Shown: piece after piece, positions 29,095-39,583 of the stretch
Layout of the letters: the number at the start of each line of letters is the position of its first letter
How positions within the stretch are numbered: position 1 is the stretch's first letter
Origin: Bacillus mobilis
Lineage (GTDB): Bacteria > Bacillota > Bacilli > Bacillales > Bacillaceae_G
NCBI RefSeq assembly: GCF_001884045.1
Contig: NZ_MACF01000046.1
Coordinates: 434,001 to 498,000, forward strand
Reading direction: 5' to 3'
DNA length: 64,000 nucleotides
Translations under genes and position numbers: made by a program
Notes under the pieces: generated by a model
What the model was told of the DNA's origin: nothing
Seen by the model: the letters and a program-made list of their open reading frames with translations, nothing else
Databases searched by the model: none

Positions 29095-29828
29095 TGAAAA
29101 TTGACATTTTAACATTGTTTCCAGATATGTTTACGGGTGTGTTTGGATCTTCAATTTTAAAGAAAGCACAAGAAAAAGAAGCGGTAGAGCTTCGTGTTGT
29201 CAATTTCCGCGATTATACAACGAGTAAGCATAATAGCGTAGATGATTATCCGTATGGTGGTGGAGCTGGGATGGTATTAACCCCTCAGCCTATCTTTGAT
29301 GCAGTGGAAGAGTTAACGAAGGAAACAGACCGTAAACCGAGAGTTGTTTTAATGTGTCCACAAGGAGAGCGTTTTACGCAGAAGAAGGCAGAAGAGCTTG
29401 CTGAAGAAGAGCATGTTATTTTTGTGTGTGGTCATTATGAAGGGTACGATGAACGAATTCGTGAGCATCTCGTAACAGATGAGATTTCTATTGGTGACTA
29501 CGTATTAACCGGCGGAGAGTTAGCCTCTATGGTTATTACTGATAGTGTCGTGCGTCTTCTGCCAGGAGTGTTAGGAAATCATGCTTCACAAGTTGAGGAT
29601 TCGTTTAGTACAGGTCTATTAGAACATCCTCATTATACACGTCCAGCTGACTTTCGTGGTATGAAGGTACCGAATGTATTAATGTCAGGAAATCATAAAA
29701 ATATTGATGAATGGCGACACAAAGAATCACTACGTCGTACGTACACGCGTAGACCGGATTTACTGGAAGAACGAGAATTATCTAAGCAAGAAGTGAAATG
29801 GCTAGAACAGATTAAAGAAGACAAGTAA
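29094..29828 (+). CDS. trmD: tRNA (guanine-37-N1)-methyltransferase TrmD
   Basis: TrmD makes m1G37 in tRNAs to prevent +1 frameshifting. The 244-residue protein is a SPOUT enzyme with start [26 protein letters not shown] and the knot sequences [11 protein letters not shown] and [11 protein letters not shown] that bind SAM. It overlaps rimM by one base and is followed by the rplS promoter after 20 bases. Length and motifs are typical. Confidence 0.97.
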   Translation: MKIDILTLFPDMFTGVFGSSILKKAQEKEAVELRVVNFRDYTTSKHNSVDDYPYGGGAGMVLTPQPIFDAVEELTKETDRKPRVVLMCPQGERFTQKKAEELAEEEHVIFVCGHYEGYDERIREHLVTDEISIGDYVLTGGELASMVITDSVVRLLPGVLGNHASQVEDSFSTGLLEHPHYTRPADFRGMKVPNVLMSGNHKNIDEWRHKESLRRTYTRRPDLLEERELSKQEVKWLEQIKEDK

Positions 29829-29847
29829 GGGCTAGATATATTTTCTA

Positions 29848-29876
29848 TTGCAACAGTCCTAGCAATATGCTATTAT
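29848..29876 (+). promoter_or_regulatory. Sigma-A promoter for rplS
   Basis: TTGCAA (29848-29853) and TATTAT (29871-29876) are spaced by 17 bases. The start would be near 29883, leaving a leader of about 90 bases before rplS. Confidence 0.7.
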
Positions 29877-29882
29877 AACACT

Positions 29883-29974
29883 TGTGCTACTGAAATCAGT
29901 GGCCGTATTAACGATGTTCCGCTGTAATTTATTAAGACTTTATAAGAGCATCTGTTTAAAGGAGAGAATTTAAT
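29883..29974 (+). ncRNA. Probable ribosomal protein L19 leader
   Basis: The stretch between the promoter and rplS is about 90 bases and folds at least one hairpin, CTACTG-AAAT-CAGTGG (29887-29902), before the AAAGGAGAG ribosome site. An L19 leader family, presumed to be the binding site for autoregulation by L19, is known upstream of rplS in Bacillus. I assign it by position and partial structure only; a covariance-model search would decide. Confidence 0.5.
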
Positions 29975-30319
29975 ATGCAACAATTAATCGCAGAAATTAC
30001 TCAAGGCCAATTAAAAACTGACCTTCCTTCATTCCGTCCTGGAGACACTTTACGTGTACACGTAAAAGTAGTTGAGGGAACTCGTGAAAGAATTCAGCTT
30101 TTCGAAGGTGTTGTAATTAAACGTCGTGGTGGCGGAATCAGTGAAACATTCACAGTTCGTAAGATTTCTTACGGTGTAGGTGTTGAGCGTACATTCCCAG
30201 TTCACACGCCAAGAATCGCGAAACTTGAAGTACTTCGTCGTGGTAAAGTACGTCGTGCTAAGTTATACTACTTACGTAACCTTCGCGGTAAAAAAGCACG
30301 TATTAAAGAAATTCGATAA
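29975..30319 (+). CDS. rplS: 50S ribosomal protein L19
   Basis: L19 sits at the subunit interface near the 30S-50S bridges. The 114-residue protein starts [25 protein letters not shown] and contains [21 protein letters not shown] and the basic C-terminus [12 protein letters not shown]. Start and length are typical. It has its own promoter and leader, and a terminator follows, so it is largely expressed on its own. Confidence 0.97.
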   Translation: MQQLIAEITQGQLKTDLPSFRPGDTLRVHVKVVEGTRERIQLFEGVVIKRRGGGISETFTVRKISYGVGVERTFPVHTPRIAKLEVLRRGKVRRAKLYYLRNLRGKKARIKEIR

Positions 30320-30328
30320 GACATGTAT

Positions 30329-30359
30329 GGGAGCTTGTAAATGCACAAGCTCCCTTTTT
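30329..30359 (+). terminator. Terminator after rplS
   Basis: GGGAGCTTGT (30329-30338) pairs perfectly with ACAAGCTCCC (30345-30354), followed by TTTTT. Confidence 0.92.
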
Positions 30360-30377
30360 CCAATCTATATAAAATTT

Positions 30378-30386
30378 TGATATAAT
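30378..30386 (+). promoter_or_regulatory. Extended -10 promoter for the signal peptidase gene
   Basis: TG-A-TATAAT at 30378-30386 is a consensus extended -10 element; the -35 region (TTCCAA, 30358-30363) is poor, which is usual for this promoter type. It lies 35 bases before the sip start. Confidence 0.6.
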
Positions 30387-30420
30387 ACGAGCAGCTTACA
30401 TAATCGTGGAGGGGAAATGC

Positions 30421-30972
30421 ATGAAGAAAGAAAAGAGTTCACTTTGGGAATGGATCAAGGCAATTTTGATTGCTGTTGTATTAGCGGGTGTTATTAGACA
30501 GTTTTTCTTTGCGCCAATTCTCGTAGATGGAGTGTCGATGGCGTCTACTTTACATGATCGCGATCGAATGATTGTCAATAAAATTGGTTATCACATAGGA
30601 GATCCGAAACGATTTGATATTATCGTATTCCGAGCAACGGAAGATAAGGATTATATTAAGCGCATTATCGGCCTGCCAGGCGATGAAATAGAGTATCGTA
30701 ATGATAAACTATATGTTAACGGAGAGGCTTATGAGGAGCCGTATTTAGACAAGCAGAAAAAACAAATTGCTGACGGACCGCTTACATATGATTTTACTCT
30801 TGAAGAAATGACAGGGAAGAAAACTGTTCCAGAAGGTCAATTATTTGTTTTAGGCGATAATCGTCGTTTTAGTAAAGATAGTCGCTCGATTGGTACAATT
30901 TCAATGGACCAAGTGATTGGAAAAGCAAATATACTATATTGGCCGTTAAAAGATGCTCGTATTGTGAAATAA
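30421..30972 (+). CDS. Type I signal peptidase
   Basis: This membrane enzyme removes signal peptides from secreted proteins. The 183-residue product has one N-terminal transmembrane helix ([20 protein letters not shown], about 9-28) and the Ser/Lys dyad: Ser39 in DGVSMASTL and Lys80 in [12 protein letters not shown], followed by [15 protein letters not shown] 30421 follows GGAGGGG; an in-frame GTG at 30406 precedes the ribosome site. Symbols sipS, sipT and lepB are all used for members of this family and I cannot say which paralogue it is. It lies 20 bases upstream of rbgA; in B. subtilis no sip gene lies at this position. Confidence 0.94.
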   Translation: MKKEKSSLWEWIKAILIAVVLAGVIRQFFFAPILVDGVSMASTLHDRDRMIVNKIGYHIGDPKRFDIIVFRATEDKDYIKRIIGLPGDEIEYRNDKLYVNGEAYEEPYLDKQKKQIADGPLTYDFTLEEMTGKKTVPEGQLFVLGDNRRFSKDSRSIGTISMDQVIGKANILYWPLKDARIVK

Positions 30973-30992
30973 AAGAAAAAGAAGGTGGCAAC

Positions 30993-31883
30993 ATGGTAAT
31001 TCAATGGTTCCCGGGACATATGGCAAAGGCTAGACGCCAAGTAACAGAAAAATTAAAGTTAATTGATGTTGTAATTGAGCTTGTAGATGCTCGATTACCT
31101 TTATCTTCTCGAAATCCAATGATCGATGAGATCATTACACATAAACCGAGGCTTGTTGTTTTAAATAAAGCGGATATGGCAGATGATCGTTTAACAAAGC
31201 AATGGATCGCATATTTTAAAGAAAAAGACCAAATGGCAATTTCAATTAACGCACAAGCTGGACAAGGTATGAAGGAAATTGCAGCGGCTTGTAAAGTGTT
31301 GGTGAAAGAAAAATTTGATAAAATGGCTGCAAAAGGTATTAGACCGAGAGCGATTCGTGCATTAATTGTAGGTATACCGAATGTTGGTAAATCTACGTTA
31401 ATTAATAAGTTAGCGAAGAAAAATATCGCTAAAACAGGAGATCGCCCTGGTGTGACAACAGCTCAACAATGGATTAAAGTTGGGAAGGAAATGGAACTGT
31501 TAGATACACCTGGTATTTTATGGCCTAAATTTGAAGATCAATTAGTCGGTCTTCGTTTAGCGACAACGGGCGCAATTAAAGATTCAATTTTAAATTTACA
31601 AGATGTTGCTGTTTACGCACTACGTTTTATGGAGAAACATTATCCAGAACGTTTGAAAGAGCGATATAATTTAAATGAAATTCCAGAAGATATTGTAGAG
31701 TTATTCGATGCAATTGGAAAAAATAGAGGCTGTTTAATGGGCGGCGGAATGATTGATTATGATAAAACATCTGAGCTTGTACTTCGTGAGCTTCGCGGTG
31801 GAAAACTTGGAAAAATGACGTTTGAAACACCGGAAGAGTTTGCAGAGCAGACAGAAGATGTAGAAAAAATAGAAGAAGTATAA
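30993..31883 (+). CDS. rbgA: 50S subunit assembly GTPase RbgA (YlqF)
   Basis: RbgA is required for a late step of 50S assembly. It is circularly permuted: NKAD (58-61, G4) comes before GIPNVGKS (127-134, G1) and DTPG (from 171, G3). The start [15 protein letters not shown] is the family signature, and a C-terminal ANTAR-like helical domain follows. ATG 30993 follows GAAGGTGG. The 296-residue protein is slightly longer than the B. subtilis one because of an acidic C-terminal tail ([12 protein letters not shown]). Confidence 0.96.
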   Translation: MVIQWFPGHMAKARRQVTEKLKLIDVVIELVDARLPLSSRNPMIDEIITHKPRLVVLNKADMADDRLTKQWIAYFKEKDQMAISINAQAGQGMKEIAAACKVLVKEKFDKMAAKGIRPRAIRALIVGIPNVGKSTLINKLAKKNIAKTGDRPGVTTAQQWIKVGKEMELLDTPGILWPKFEDQLVGLRLATTGAIKDSILNLQDVAVYALRFMEKHYPERLKERYNLNEIPEDIVELFDAIGKNRGCLMGGGMIDYDKTSELVLRELRGGKLGKMTFETPEEFAEQTEDVEKIEEV

Positions 31884-31912
31884 GACGTGCGTTAGTGCGT
31901 CTTTTCTTTTTT
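31882..31912 (+). terminator. Terminator after rbgA
   Basis: AAGACGTGC (31882-31890) pairs with GTGCGTCTT (31895-31903) with two G-U pairs and loop GTTA, then TTCTTTTTT. It begins within the stop codon. Confidence 0.8.
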
Positions 31913-31934
31913 GTATATAAAGGGAGTGGCATGA

Positions 31935-32708
31935 ATGCAAAAAGTGACTATTCAAGAAGCGGAACGTTTACTGCATGAAATAATGAGTGAAGAAGATGAT
32001 CGCTTTCAACTATTAATGAAAGACGAACGAAAAGGGATACAAAAGCTCATTTTGAAGTGGCATAAACAAAAAGAGCTAGCGCAGAAAGAAAAAGAAAAGT
32101 TTTTCGAAATGTCTAGGTACGAGATTGCATTACGTGAAAAAGGGCTCAAACTTATCGCGGGTATAGATGAAGTAGGGCGTGGGCCACTAGCTGGGCCTGT
32201 CGTGACAGCAGCTGTTGTCCTTCCGGAAGATTTTTATATTCCAGGGTTAAATGACTCGAAAAAGCTGAGTGAGGCGAAGCGAGAGCGTTTTTATGATGAA
32301 ATCAAAGCACAAGCAATTGCAATTGGAGTTGGAATTGTATCACCACAAATGATTGATGAGATAAATATTTATCAAGCGACGAAACAAGCGATGTTAGATG
32401 CTGTTGCGAATTTATCTTGTGCACCAGAATATTTATTAATTGATGCGATGAAACTTCCTACACCAATTCCGCAAACATCCATTATTAAAGGTGATGCGAA
32501 AAGTATTTCTATTTCAGCTGCATCCATTATTGCGAAGGTAACGAGAGATCGTATGATGAAAGAACTTGGAGAAAAGTATCCTGCATATGGATTTGAACAA
32601 CATATGGGATATGGTACAAAACAACATTTAGAAGCGATTGAAGCGCATGGAGTATTAGAAGAACATCGGAAATCGTTTGCACCAATTAAAGATATGATTC
32701 AAAAATAA
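31935..32708 (+). CDS. rnhB: Ribonuclease HII
   Basis: RNase HII removes ribonucleotides from DNA and RNA of hybrids. The 257-residue protein has the active-site block [14 protein letters not shown] (Asp78, Glu79), the third acidic residue Asp170 in LLIDAMKLP, and the conserved TRDRMM and GYGTKQH segments. An N-terminal extension of about 70 residues before the catalytic core is typical of Bacillus RnhB. ATG 31935 is used; the closer ATG at 31931 is out of frame. Confidence 0.96.
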   Translation: MQKVTIQEAERLLHEIMSEEDDRFQLLMKDERKGIQKLILKWHKQKELAQKEKEKFFEMSRYEIALREKGLKLIAGIDEVGRGPLAGPVVTAAVVLPEDFYIPGLNDSKKLSEAKRERFYDEIKAQAIAIGVGIVSPQMIDEINIYQATKQAMLDAVANLSCAPEYLLIDAMKLPTPIPQTSIIKGDAKSISISAASIIAKVTRDRMMKELGEKYPAYGFEQHMGYGTKQHLEAIEAHGVLEEHRKSFAPIKDMIQK

Positions 32709-32735
32709 GCTGCGAATATGCAGCTTATTTTTTTA
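32703..32735 (+). terminator. Terminator after rnhB
   Basis: AAATAAGCTGC (32703-32713) pairs perfectly with GCAGCTTATTT (32720-32730) around a six-base loop, followed by TTTTATTTT. It overlaps the stop codon of rnhB. Confidence 0.92.
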
Positions 32736-32800
32736 TTTTGGTATATGAACATTACTATTTTCAAAAAAGAATAAAGCGATTTCAGTTTTCTGACACTTTA

Positions 32801-32830
32801 TTGTAGACAGCGTGCCAATCATCTTATACA
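32801..32830 (+). promoter_or_regulatory. Candidate promoter for sucCD
   Basis: TTGTAG (32801-32806) and TATACA (32825-32830) are 18 bases apart. The start near 32837 would leave a 65-base leader before sucC. I looked for a cre site for CcpA and saw none that matched well. Confidence 0.5.
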
Positions 32831-32902
32831 ATGGCAATGTAATGTTTTTTAAACATTAAAAAACTTTTCGAGTAAAACAGGAAAACAGGGGAGGATGGGA
32901 CC

Positions 32903-34063
32903 ATGAATATCCATGAGTACCAAGGTAAGGCAGTCCTTAGAAGCTATGGGGTTAGCGTTCCGAACGGGAAGGTTGCATTTACAGTAGAAGAAGCTGTAGA
33001 AGCAGCGAAAGAATTAGGAACGGATGTATGTGTAGTAAAAGCACAAATTCACGCTGGTGGACGCGGCAAAGCTGGCGGAGTAAAAGTTGCAAAAAATTTA
33101 GATGAAGTTCGTACATATGCAGAGAGCATTTTAGGAACTACACTTGTGACACATCAAACAGGTCCTGAAGGTAAGGAAGTAAAACGCTTACTTATCGAAG
33201 AAGGTTGCGATATTAAAAAAGAATATTATGTTGGTCTAGTTTTAGATCGTGCAACTTCTCAAGTTGTTTTAATGGCATCTGAAGAAGGTGGAACAGAAAT
33301 TGAAGAAGTAGCAGAACAAACACCTGAAAAAATCTTTAAAGAATATATTGATCCAGCAGTAGGCTTACAAGGCTTCCAAGCACGCCGAATCGCATTTAAC
33401 ATCAATATTCCAAAAGAGCTTGTAGGACAAGCTGTGAAGTTTATGATGGGCTTATACCGTGCGTTTATCGAAAAAGATTGCTCTATCGCGGAGATTAATC
33501 CACTTGTTACAACAGGTGACGGTAAAGTTATGGCATTAGATGCGAAATTAAACTTTGATTCTAATGCTTTATATCGCAATAAAGACATTTTAGAACTTCG
33601 TGATCTTGATGAAGAAGATTCAAAAGAAATTGAAGCTTCTAAATATGACTTAAACTACATTCCTTTAGATGGAAATATCGGTTGTATGGTTAATGGTGCA
33701 GGTTTAGCGATGGCAACAATGGATATCATTAAACATTACCATGGCGATCCAGCCAACTTCTTAGATGTTGGTGGCGGTGCAACGGCTGAAAAAGTTACAG
33801 AAGCATTCAAAATTATCCTTTCTGACAAAAATGTAAAAGGTATCTTCGTTAACATTTTTGGTGGCATTATGAAGTGTGATGTTATCGCAGAAGGTGTTAT
33901 TGAAGCGACGAAACAAGTAGGTCTTGAATTGCCTTTAGTTGTACGTCTTGAAGGTACAAACGTAGAGTTAGGTAAGAAGATTTTAAATGAGTCTGGCTTA
34001 AATATTGTTGCAGCAGAATCTATGGCAGACGGTGCACAAAAAATTGTTTCACTAGTGGGCTAA
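32903..34063 (+). CDS. sucC: Succinyl-CoA synthetase beta subunit
   Basis: SucC with SucD converts succinyl-CoA to succinate with formation of ATP or GTP in the citric acid cycle. The 386-residue protein starts [17 protein letters not shown], has the ATP-grasp fold with [16 protein letters not shown], and the C-terminal CoA-ligase domain with [20 protein letters not shown] 32903 follows GGGGAGGATGGG. It is 19 bases upstream of sucD. Confidence 0.97.
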   Translation: MNIHEYQGKAVLRSYGVSVPNGKVAFTVEEAVEAAKELGTDVCVVKAQIHAGGRGKAGGVKVAKNLDEVRTYAESILGTTLVTHQTGPEGKEVKRLLIEEGCDIKKEYYVGLVLDRATSQVVLMASEEGGTEIEEVAEQTPEKIFKEYIDPAVGLQGFQARRIAFNINIPKELVGQAVKFMMGLYRAFIEKDCSIAEINPLVTTGDGKVMALDAKLNFDSNALYRNKDILELRDLDEEDSKEIEASKYDLNYIPLDGNIGCMVNGAGLAMATMDIIKHYHGDPANFLDVGGGATAEKVTEAFKIILSDKNVKGIFVNIFGGIMKCDVIAEGVIEATKQVGLELPLVVRLEGTNVELGKKILNESGLNIVAAESMADGAQKIVSLVG

Positions 34064-34082
34064 TAGAAAGCGGGGGAGAAAA

Positions 34083-34985
34083 ATGAGCGTATTAGTTAAT
34101 AAAGATACAAAAGTTATTGTTCAAGGTATTACAGGTTCTCAAGGATTATTCCACACAAAACAAATGATTGAATACGGTACGAAAATTGTCGGTGGTGTAA
34201 CGCCAGGTAAAGGTGGCACTGATATTGAAGGTGTACCAGTATTTGATACTGTAGAAGATGCAGTGAAAGCAACAGGCGCAAATGCTTCAGTTGTATACGT
34301 TCCACCCGCTTTTGCGGCTGATGCAATTATGGAAGCAGTTGATGCAGAAATCGATTTAGTAGTATGTATTACTGAAGGAATTCCTGTATTAGATATGGTA
34401 AACGTAAAGAGATATATGGCAGGTAAACATACACGTTTACTTGGACCAAACTGTCCTGGTGTTATTACGCCTGATGAATGCAAAATTGGTATTATGCCAG
34501 GTTACATTCATAAAAAAGGCCATGTAGGTATCGTATCTCGCTCTGGTACATTAACGTATGAGGCTGTACATCAGTTAACACAAGAAGGTATTGGCCAATC
34601 TACTGCTGTAGGTATCGGTGGGGACCCAGTTAACGGTACGGACTTTATTGATGCGTTAAAAGCATTTAATGAAGATGAAGAAACGCATGCTGTAATTATG
34701 ATTGGTGAAATCGGTGGTACAGCGGAAGAAGAGGCAGCTGAATGGGTGAAAGCTAATATGACAAAACCTGTTGTAGGCTTCATTGGTGGCCAAACAGCGC
34801 CTGCAGGCAAACGTATGGGCCATGCTGGTGCAATCATTTCTGGTGGTAAAGGAACTGCTGCTGAAAAGATTAAAACAATGGAAGCTTGTGGTATTAAAGT
34901 AGCGGAAACTCCAGCGGTTATGGGCGAAACGCTAATCTCTGTCTTAAAAGAAAAAGGTCTATTTGAGACTTGTAAAAACTACTAA
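34083..34985 (+). CDS. sucD: Succinyl-CoA synthetase alpha subunit
   Basis: SucD binds CoA and carries the phosphohistidine intermediate. The 300-residue protein has the Rossmann-like CoA domain ([16 protein letters not shown]), [10 protein letters not shown], and the active-site histidine His247 in KRMGHAGAI. It is co-transcribed with sucC and followed by a strong terminator. Confidence 0.97.
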   Translation: MSVLVNKDTKVIVQGITGSQGLFHTKQMIEYGTKIVGGVTPGKGGTDIEGVPVFDTVEDAVKATGANASVVYVPPAFAADAIMEAVDAEIDLVVCITEGIPVLDMVNVKRYMAGKHTRLLGPNCPGVITPDECKIGIMPGYIHKKGHVGIVSRSGTLTYEAVHQLTQEGIGQSTAVGIGGDPVNGTDFIDALKAFNEDEETHAVIMIGEIGGTAEEEAAEWVKANMTKPVVGFIGGQTAPAGKRMGHAGAIISGGKGTAAEKIKTMEACGIKVAETPAVMGETLISVLKEKGLFETCKNY

Positions 34986-34992
34986 TCTGTTG

Positions 34993-35024
34993 AAAGACAC
35001 CTTCTTGTTTGAAGGTGTCTTTTT
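34993..35024 (+). terminator. Terminator after sucD
   Basis: AAAGACACCTTC (34993-35004) and GAAGGTGTCTTT (35011-35022) form a perfect 12-bp stem with loop TTGTTT and a following T-run. Confidence 0.95.
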
Positions 35025-35072
35025 ACGTAATTCTTGTTTACATAATAAAAATTATGGGTAAGGAGAATTGAT

Positions 35073-35942
35073 ATGAAAAGAGAACGATTATTACACCTTC
35101 ATTATTTTTTAGCAGATCATTGGAAGGCGATGGAAAGACTACTATATGTTGATCCTGAATTGAAGGGAATATACACTTTTAATGCAGCACAAATGGAATA
35201 CTACACTGGAATATCCTCGAAAAAATCTTCAGAATTAGTACGTTTTCTTCAAAGTTCAAATCTTTCGCAATATATATCTTATTTAGAGAAAAATCAAATC
35301 TTTTATATGACTATCTGTGATGAAGATTATCCACAATTATTACGTGAAATACAAGATCCGCCCTTTGTGTTATATGGAAAAGGTGAGAAGGATTTTCTCA
35401 ATAAGGCGAATAAATTAGCGGTTATTGGAACGAGAGAACCGACTTTATATGGGCATGAGAGTTTACAATTTATTTTACACCCATTATTAGAAAGAGAATG
35501 GCTTATTGTCAGTGGGTTTGCAAGAGGGATAGATACAATGGCTCATGAAATTACAGTAAGACGGCATTGTCCGACTATTGCAATACTAGGACATGGATTA
35601 TCGTATATGTATCCAAAAGAGAATAGACATTTATATGAAACATGGAATGAATATATATTGTTATTAACAGAGTATCCGCTGCACTATGCACCGAAAAAAT
35701 GGTATTTTCCAAAAAGGAACCGAATCATTAGTGGTATAAGTAAAGGTGTTTTAGTTGTAGAAGCGAAATCAAGAAGTGGAACACTTATTACTGCGGACCT
35801 TGCTTTAGAGCAAAATAGAGAGGTATTTGCACTTCCTGGACCTATATTTATAGATAGTGCATCAGGAACGAATCATCTAATTCAACAAGGAGCAAAACTA
35901 GTAAGAAATGCAGAAGATATCTTGGAAGAGATTTTAAATTAA
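35073..35942 (+). CDS. dprA: DNA processing protein DprA (Smf)
   Basis: DprA loads RecA on incoming single-stranded DNA in natural transformation. The 289-residue protein has an N-terminal helical region and the Rossmann-like DprA fold with GTREPTLYGHESL, VSGFARGIDTMAHE, LGHGLSYMYPKEN and SRSGTLITADLAL. It has no extra C-terminal winged-helix domain. ATG 35073 follows TAAGGAG. The dprA-topA order is conserved in Bacillus, whether or not the strain is naturally competent. Confidence 0.95.
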   Translation: MKRERLLHLHYFLADHWKAMERLLYVDPELKGIYTFNAAQMEYYTGISSKKSSELVRFLQSSNLSQYISYLEKNQIFYMTICDEDYPQLLREIQDPPFVLYGKGEKDFLNKANKLAVIGTREPTLYGHESLQFILHPLLEREWLIVSGFARGIDTMAHEITVRRHCPTIAILGHGLSYMYPKENRHLYETWNEYILLLTEYPLHYAPKKWYFPKRNRIISGISKGVLVVEAKSRSGTLITADLALEQNREVFALPGPIFIDSASGTNHLIQQGAKLVRNAEDILEEILN

Positions 35943-35974
35943 CCTTATATTTTCATGTTTTTATTAAACAATTA

Positions 35975-36004
35975 TTGACAAATGGTAGAAAGGCACTGTA
36001 TGGT
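35975..36004 (+). promoter_or_regulatory. Candidate topA promoter P1
   Basis: TTGACA (35975-35980) with TATGGT (35999-36004) at 18 bases. The -35 is perfect, the -10 moderate. Confidence 0.45.
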
Positions 36005-36018
36005 ATATTCATTCTTGA

Positions 36019-36047
36019 TTGACAAAAACAAGAGAAATCAATAAGAT
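36019..36047 (+). promoter_or_regulatory. Candidate topA promoter P2
   Basis: TTGACA (36019-36024) with TAAGAT (36042-36047) at 17 bases, 39 bases before topA. Together with P1 it would give tandem promoters 44 bases apart. Confidence 0.55.
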
Positions 36048-36086
36048 TGATGAAGACTTGAATCCACCTCTTAAGGAGGCACTAGC

Positions 36087-38165
36087 ATGTCAGATTACCT
36101 CGTAATCGTGGAGTCGCCTTCTAAGGCGAAGACCATTGAGAAATATTTAGGGAAAAAATACAAAGTTGTCGCGTCTATGGGACACGTTCGCGATTTACCT
36201 AAAAGCCAAATGGGGATAGAAGTAAAGAACAACTTCACCCCGAAGTATATTACCATTCGTGGTAAAGGTCCCGTCTTAAAAGATTTAAAATCAGCGGCAA
36301 AAAAAGCAAAGAAAGTCTATCTCGCGGCCGATCCAGACCGCGAAGGGGAAGCAATTGCTTGGCATTTAGCCAATACGTTAAATGTGGACGTTGAATCAGA
36401 TTGCCGAGTTGTGTTTAATGAGATTACAAAAGATGCAATAAAAGAATCATTTAAACATCCTCGTGCGATTAATATGGATTTAGTAGATGCACAACAAGCA
36501 AGACGTATACTAGATCGTCTTGTGGGTTACAATATTAGTCCTTTATTATGGAAGAAAGTAAAAAAAGGATTAAGTGCAGGACGCGTACAATCTGTAGCAG
36601 TTCGTTTAATTATCGAACGTGAAAAAGAAATTCAAATCTTTGAGCCTGAAGAATTCTGGACAATCAAGACAGAATTTGTGAAGGGGAAAGACACATTTGA
36701 AGCAAGTTTTTACGGTGTAGATGGTGAAAAAGTTCAATTAACGAATGAAACGCAAGTGAATGAAATAATTGAACAGATGAAAGATAATGCGTTTTCAGTT
36801 GAAAATGTAACGCGAAAAGAGCGAAAACGTAATCCTGCATTACCGTTTACAACATCTTCCTTGCAACAAGAGGCAGCTCGTAAGTTAAACATGCGAGCAA
36901 AGAAAACAATGATGCTCGCGCAGCAATTGTATGAAGGGATAGATCTTGGCAAGCAAGGAACTGTAGGTCTTATTACGTATATGAGAACTGACTCAACACG
37001 TATCTCAGAAACAGCTCAAACAGAGGCGCGTACTTACATTACTGAGGCGTTTGGTGCGGAATACATAGGAACAGAAAAGAAGAAAGAAACGAAAAAGTCG
37101 AACGCACAAGATGCGCATGAGGCAATTCGTCCTACTTCGGTAATGAGAAGGCCAGAGGAACTAAAGAGTTTCTTAAGTCGTGATCAACTTCGGTTGTATA
37201 AACTGATTTGGGAGCGATTTGTTGCAAGTCAAATGGCGTCTGCTATAATGGATACTGTGACAGCTAGACTCATTAATAACAATGTTCAGTTCCGTGCAAG
37301 TGGATCGGTTGTAAAGTTTCCAGGATTTATGAAAGTGTATGTAGAGTCGAAAGATGACGGGGCTGAAGAAAAGGATAAAATGTTGCCACCTTTAGAAGTA
37401 GGGGAAACGGTATTTTCGAAGGATTTAGAACCGAAGCAACACTTTACACAACCTCCGCCGCGCTATACAGAGGCTCGTCTAGTAAGAACACTTGAAGAGC
37501 TTGGAATTGGAAGACCATCGACTTACGTACCGACACTTGAAACGATTCAAAAACGTGGATACGTAGGTTTGGATAATAAACGCTTTGTTCCAACTGAACT
37601 TGGTGAAATAGTAATTGAACTTATTTTAGAGTTTTTCCCAGAAATTATTAACATTGAATTTACTGCTAACATGGAGCAAAGTCTTGATGAAGTAGAAGAA
37701 GGAAATGCGAATTGGGTAAAAATTGTTGATGATTTCTACGTAGGCTTTGAACCGCGTTTAGAAAAAGCGGAAAAAGAAATGCGTGAAGTGGAAATTAAAG
37801 ATGAACCAGCTGGGGAAGACTGTGAATTGTGTGATCACCCAATGGTCTTTAAAATGGGTAAATACGGGAAATTTATGGCTTGTTCGAATTTCCCAGATTG
37901 TCGTAATACAAAACCGATTGTGAAAGAAATCGGTGTTACTTGTCCGAAGTGTGATAAAGGTCAAATTATTGAACGCCGTAGTAATAAAAAGAAACGTCTT
38001 TTCTATGGATGCGGTACGTATCCAGAGTGTGACTTTGTATCTTGGGATAAACCAATTGGTCGTAAATGTCCGAAGTGCGAAGGTATGCTTGTAGAGAAGA
38101 AGTTGAAAAAAGGCGTGCAAGTACAATGTATTTCGTGTGATTATGAAGAAGAACAACAAATGTGA
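36087..38165 (+). CDS. topA: DNA topoisomerase I
   Basis: TopA relaxes negative supercoils behind polymerases. The 692-residue type IA enzyme has the Toprim domain ([19 protein letters not shown], later [12 protein letters not shown]), the catalytic Tyr298 in [12 protein letters not shown], and three C-terminal four-cysteine zinc motifs (CELC...C...C; CPKC...C...C; CPKC...CISC). ATG 36087 follows TTAAGGAGG. It is probably expressed from its own promoter(s) in the 144-base gap after dprA. Confidence 0.97.
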   Translation: MSDYLVIVESPSKAKTIEKYLGKKYKVVASMGHVRDLPKSQMGIEVKNNFTPKYITIRGKGPVLKDLKSAAKKAKKVYLAADPDREGEAIAWHLANTLNVDVESDCRVVFNEITKDAIKESFKHPRAINMDLVDAQQARRILDRLVGYNISPLLWKKVKKGLSAGRVQSVAVRLIIEREKEIQIFEPEEFWTIKTEFVKGKDTFEASFYGVDGEKVQLTNETQVNEIIEQMKDNAFSVENVTRKERKRNPALPFTTSSLQQEAARKLNMRAKKTMMLAQQLYEGIDLGKQGTVGLITYMRTDSTRISETAQTEARTYITEAFGAEYIGTEKKKETKKSNAQDAHEAIRPTSVMRRPEELKSFLSRDQLRLYKLIWERFVASQMASAIMDTVTARLINNNVQFRASGSVVKFPGFMKVYVESKDDGAEEKDKMLPPLEVGETVFSKDLEPKQHFTQPPPRYTEARLVRTLEELGIGRPSTYVPTLETIQKRGYVGLDNKRFVPTELGEIVIELILEFFPEIINIEFTANMEQSLDEVEEGNANWVKIVDDFYVGFEPRLEKAEKEMREVEIKDEPAGEDCELCDHPMVFKMGKYGKFMACSNFPDCRNTKPIVKEIGVTCPKCDKGQIIERRSNKKKRLFYGCGTYPECDFVSWDKPIGRKCPKCEGMLVEKKLKKGVQVQCISCDYEEEQQM

Positions 38166-38187
38166 GCGTAACTGCTCACATTTTTTT
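38161..38187 (+). terminator. Terminator after topA
   Basis: TGTGAGC (38161-38167) pairs with GCTCACA (38174-38180), loop GTAACT, followed by T7. The stem includes the stop codon. Confidence 0.9.
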
Positions 38188-38213
38188 CGGGAAGAAAAGG
38201 AAAGGTGATTAAT

Positions 38214-39518
38214 ATGACAACACAAGTAGTAAACGTCATTGGCGCAGGTCTTGCAGGAAGTGAAGCAGCTTACCAAATTGCAAAACGTGGTGTCCAAGTA
38301 AAATTATATGAAATGAGACCAGTAAGGCAAACACCAGCTCATCACACAGATAAATTTGCAGAGTTAGTATGCAGTAACTCGCTTCGCGCAAACACATTAA
38401 CAAACGCTGTTGGTGTTATTAAAGAAGAAATGCGTCTAATGGACTCTGTTATTATTCGTGCAGCTGATGAGTGCTCTGTACCAGCAGGAGGAGCTTTAGC
38501 TGTAGATCGTCATGAATTTGCGGCAAAGGTAACGGAGTATGTGAAAAAACATCCGAACGTAACTGTGATGAATGAAGAAATTACTGAAATTCCAGAAGGG
38601 CCTACTGTTATCGCGACAGGTCCACTTACGTCTCCTGATCTTGCTGCACAATTAAAAGAATTAACAGGTGAAGATTATTTTTATTTCTATGATGCTGCAG
38701 CACCGATTGTTGAGAAAGACAGCATTGATATGAATAAAGTATATTTAAAATCTCGTTACGATAAAGGTGAAGCTGCATATTTAAACTGCCCAATGACGGA
38801 AGAGGAATTTGACCGTTTTTACGAGGCTTTAATTGCTGCTGAAACAGTACCTTTAAAAGAATTTGAAAAAGAAATTTTCTTTGAGGGTTGTATGCCAGTA
38901 GAAGTTATGGCGAGTAGAGGAAGACAGACGTTAGTATTTGGACCGATGAAACCTGTTGGATTAGAAGATCCGAAAACAGGGAAAACGCCATATGCTGTTG
39001 TTCAGTTACGTCAAGATGATGCAGCAGGAACGTTATACAATATCGTAGGTTTCCAAACGCATTTAAAGTGGGGACCACAAAAAGAAGTGTTACAGTTGAT
39101 TCCAGGACTGGAAAACGCAGAGATTGTACGTTATGGTGTAATGCATCGTAATACGTTTATTAATTCACCTAACTTACTTCGTCCAACATATCAATATAAA
39201 CAACGTGATGATTTATTCTTCGCTGGTCAAATGACTGGAGTAGAGGGATATGTTGAATCGGCAGCATCAGGATTACTAGCAGGTATTAACGCTGCTCGAC
39301 TTGTGAAAGGTGAAGAGCCGGTTGTATTACCATCTGTAACTGCAATGGGAAGTATGGCGAATTATATTACTGCGACAAATGCGAAAAACTTCCAACCAAT
39401 GAATGCAAACTTCGGTCTGTTTGCACCGTTAGAGAAGAAAATTAAGAAAAAAGCAGAACGAAATGAAGCCTATGCAACACGCGCTTTAGAAACAATTCAA
39501 AATTTTGTAAATATTTAG
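38214..39518 (+). CDS. trmFO: Folate-dependent tRNA (uracil-54-C5)-methyltransferase TrmFO
   Basis: TrmFO makes ribothymidine 54 in the T-loop using methylenetetrahydrofolate and FAD, instead of SAM. The 434-residue protein has the FAD motif [12 protein letters not shown] at its start, [21 protein letters not shown], and [27 protein letters not shown] 38214 follows GGAAAGGTGA; an in-frame GTG at 38205 lies in the ribosome site. The older name is gid. It belongs to the topA-trmFO-xerC cluster. Confidence 0.96.
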   Translation: MTTQVVNVIGAGLAGSEAAYQIAKRGVQVKLYEMRPVRQTPAHHTDKFAELVCSNSLRANTLTNAVGVIKEEMRLMDSVIIRAADECSVPAGGALAVDRHEFAAKVTEYVKKHPNVTVMNEEITEIPEGPTVIATGPLTSPDLAAQLKELTGEDYFYFYDAAAPIVEKDSIDMNKVYLKSRYDKGEAAYLNCPMTEEEFDRFYEALIAAETVPLKEFEKEIFFEGCMPVEVMASRGRQTLVFGPMKPVGLEDPKTGKTPYAVVQLRQDDAAGTLYNIVGFQTHLKWGPQKEVLQLIPGLENAEIVRYGVMHRNTFINSPNLLRPTYQYKQRDDLFFAGQMTGVEGYVESAASGLLAGINAARLVKGEEPVVLPSVTAMGSMANYITATNAKNFQPMNANFGLFAPLEKKIKKKAERNEAYATRALETIQNFVNI

Positions 39519-39531
39519 TTAAATTTCTTGC

Positions 39532-39570
39532 AAAGGCTACTAAGTTGTGATACGATTTAGTAGCCTTTAT
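39532..39570 (+). terminator. Hairpin/terminator after trmFO
   Basis: AAAGGCTACTAA (39532-39543) pairs perfectly with TTAGTAGCCTTT (39557-39568) around a 13-base loop; the T-run is short (TTTATT). It overlaps the approach to the xerC ribosome site, so termination may be partial. Confidence 0.7.
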
Positions 39571-39583
39571 TGAGGTGAATTGT

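Noticed and set aside
35073-38165. dprA-topA as an undescribed competence module
   Set aside because: The pair is a conserved Bacillus neighbourhood found regardless of competence, and no other competence genes are nearby.
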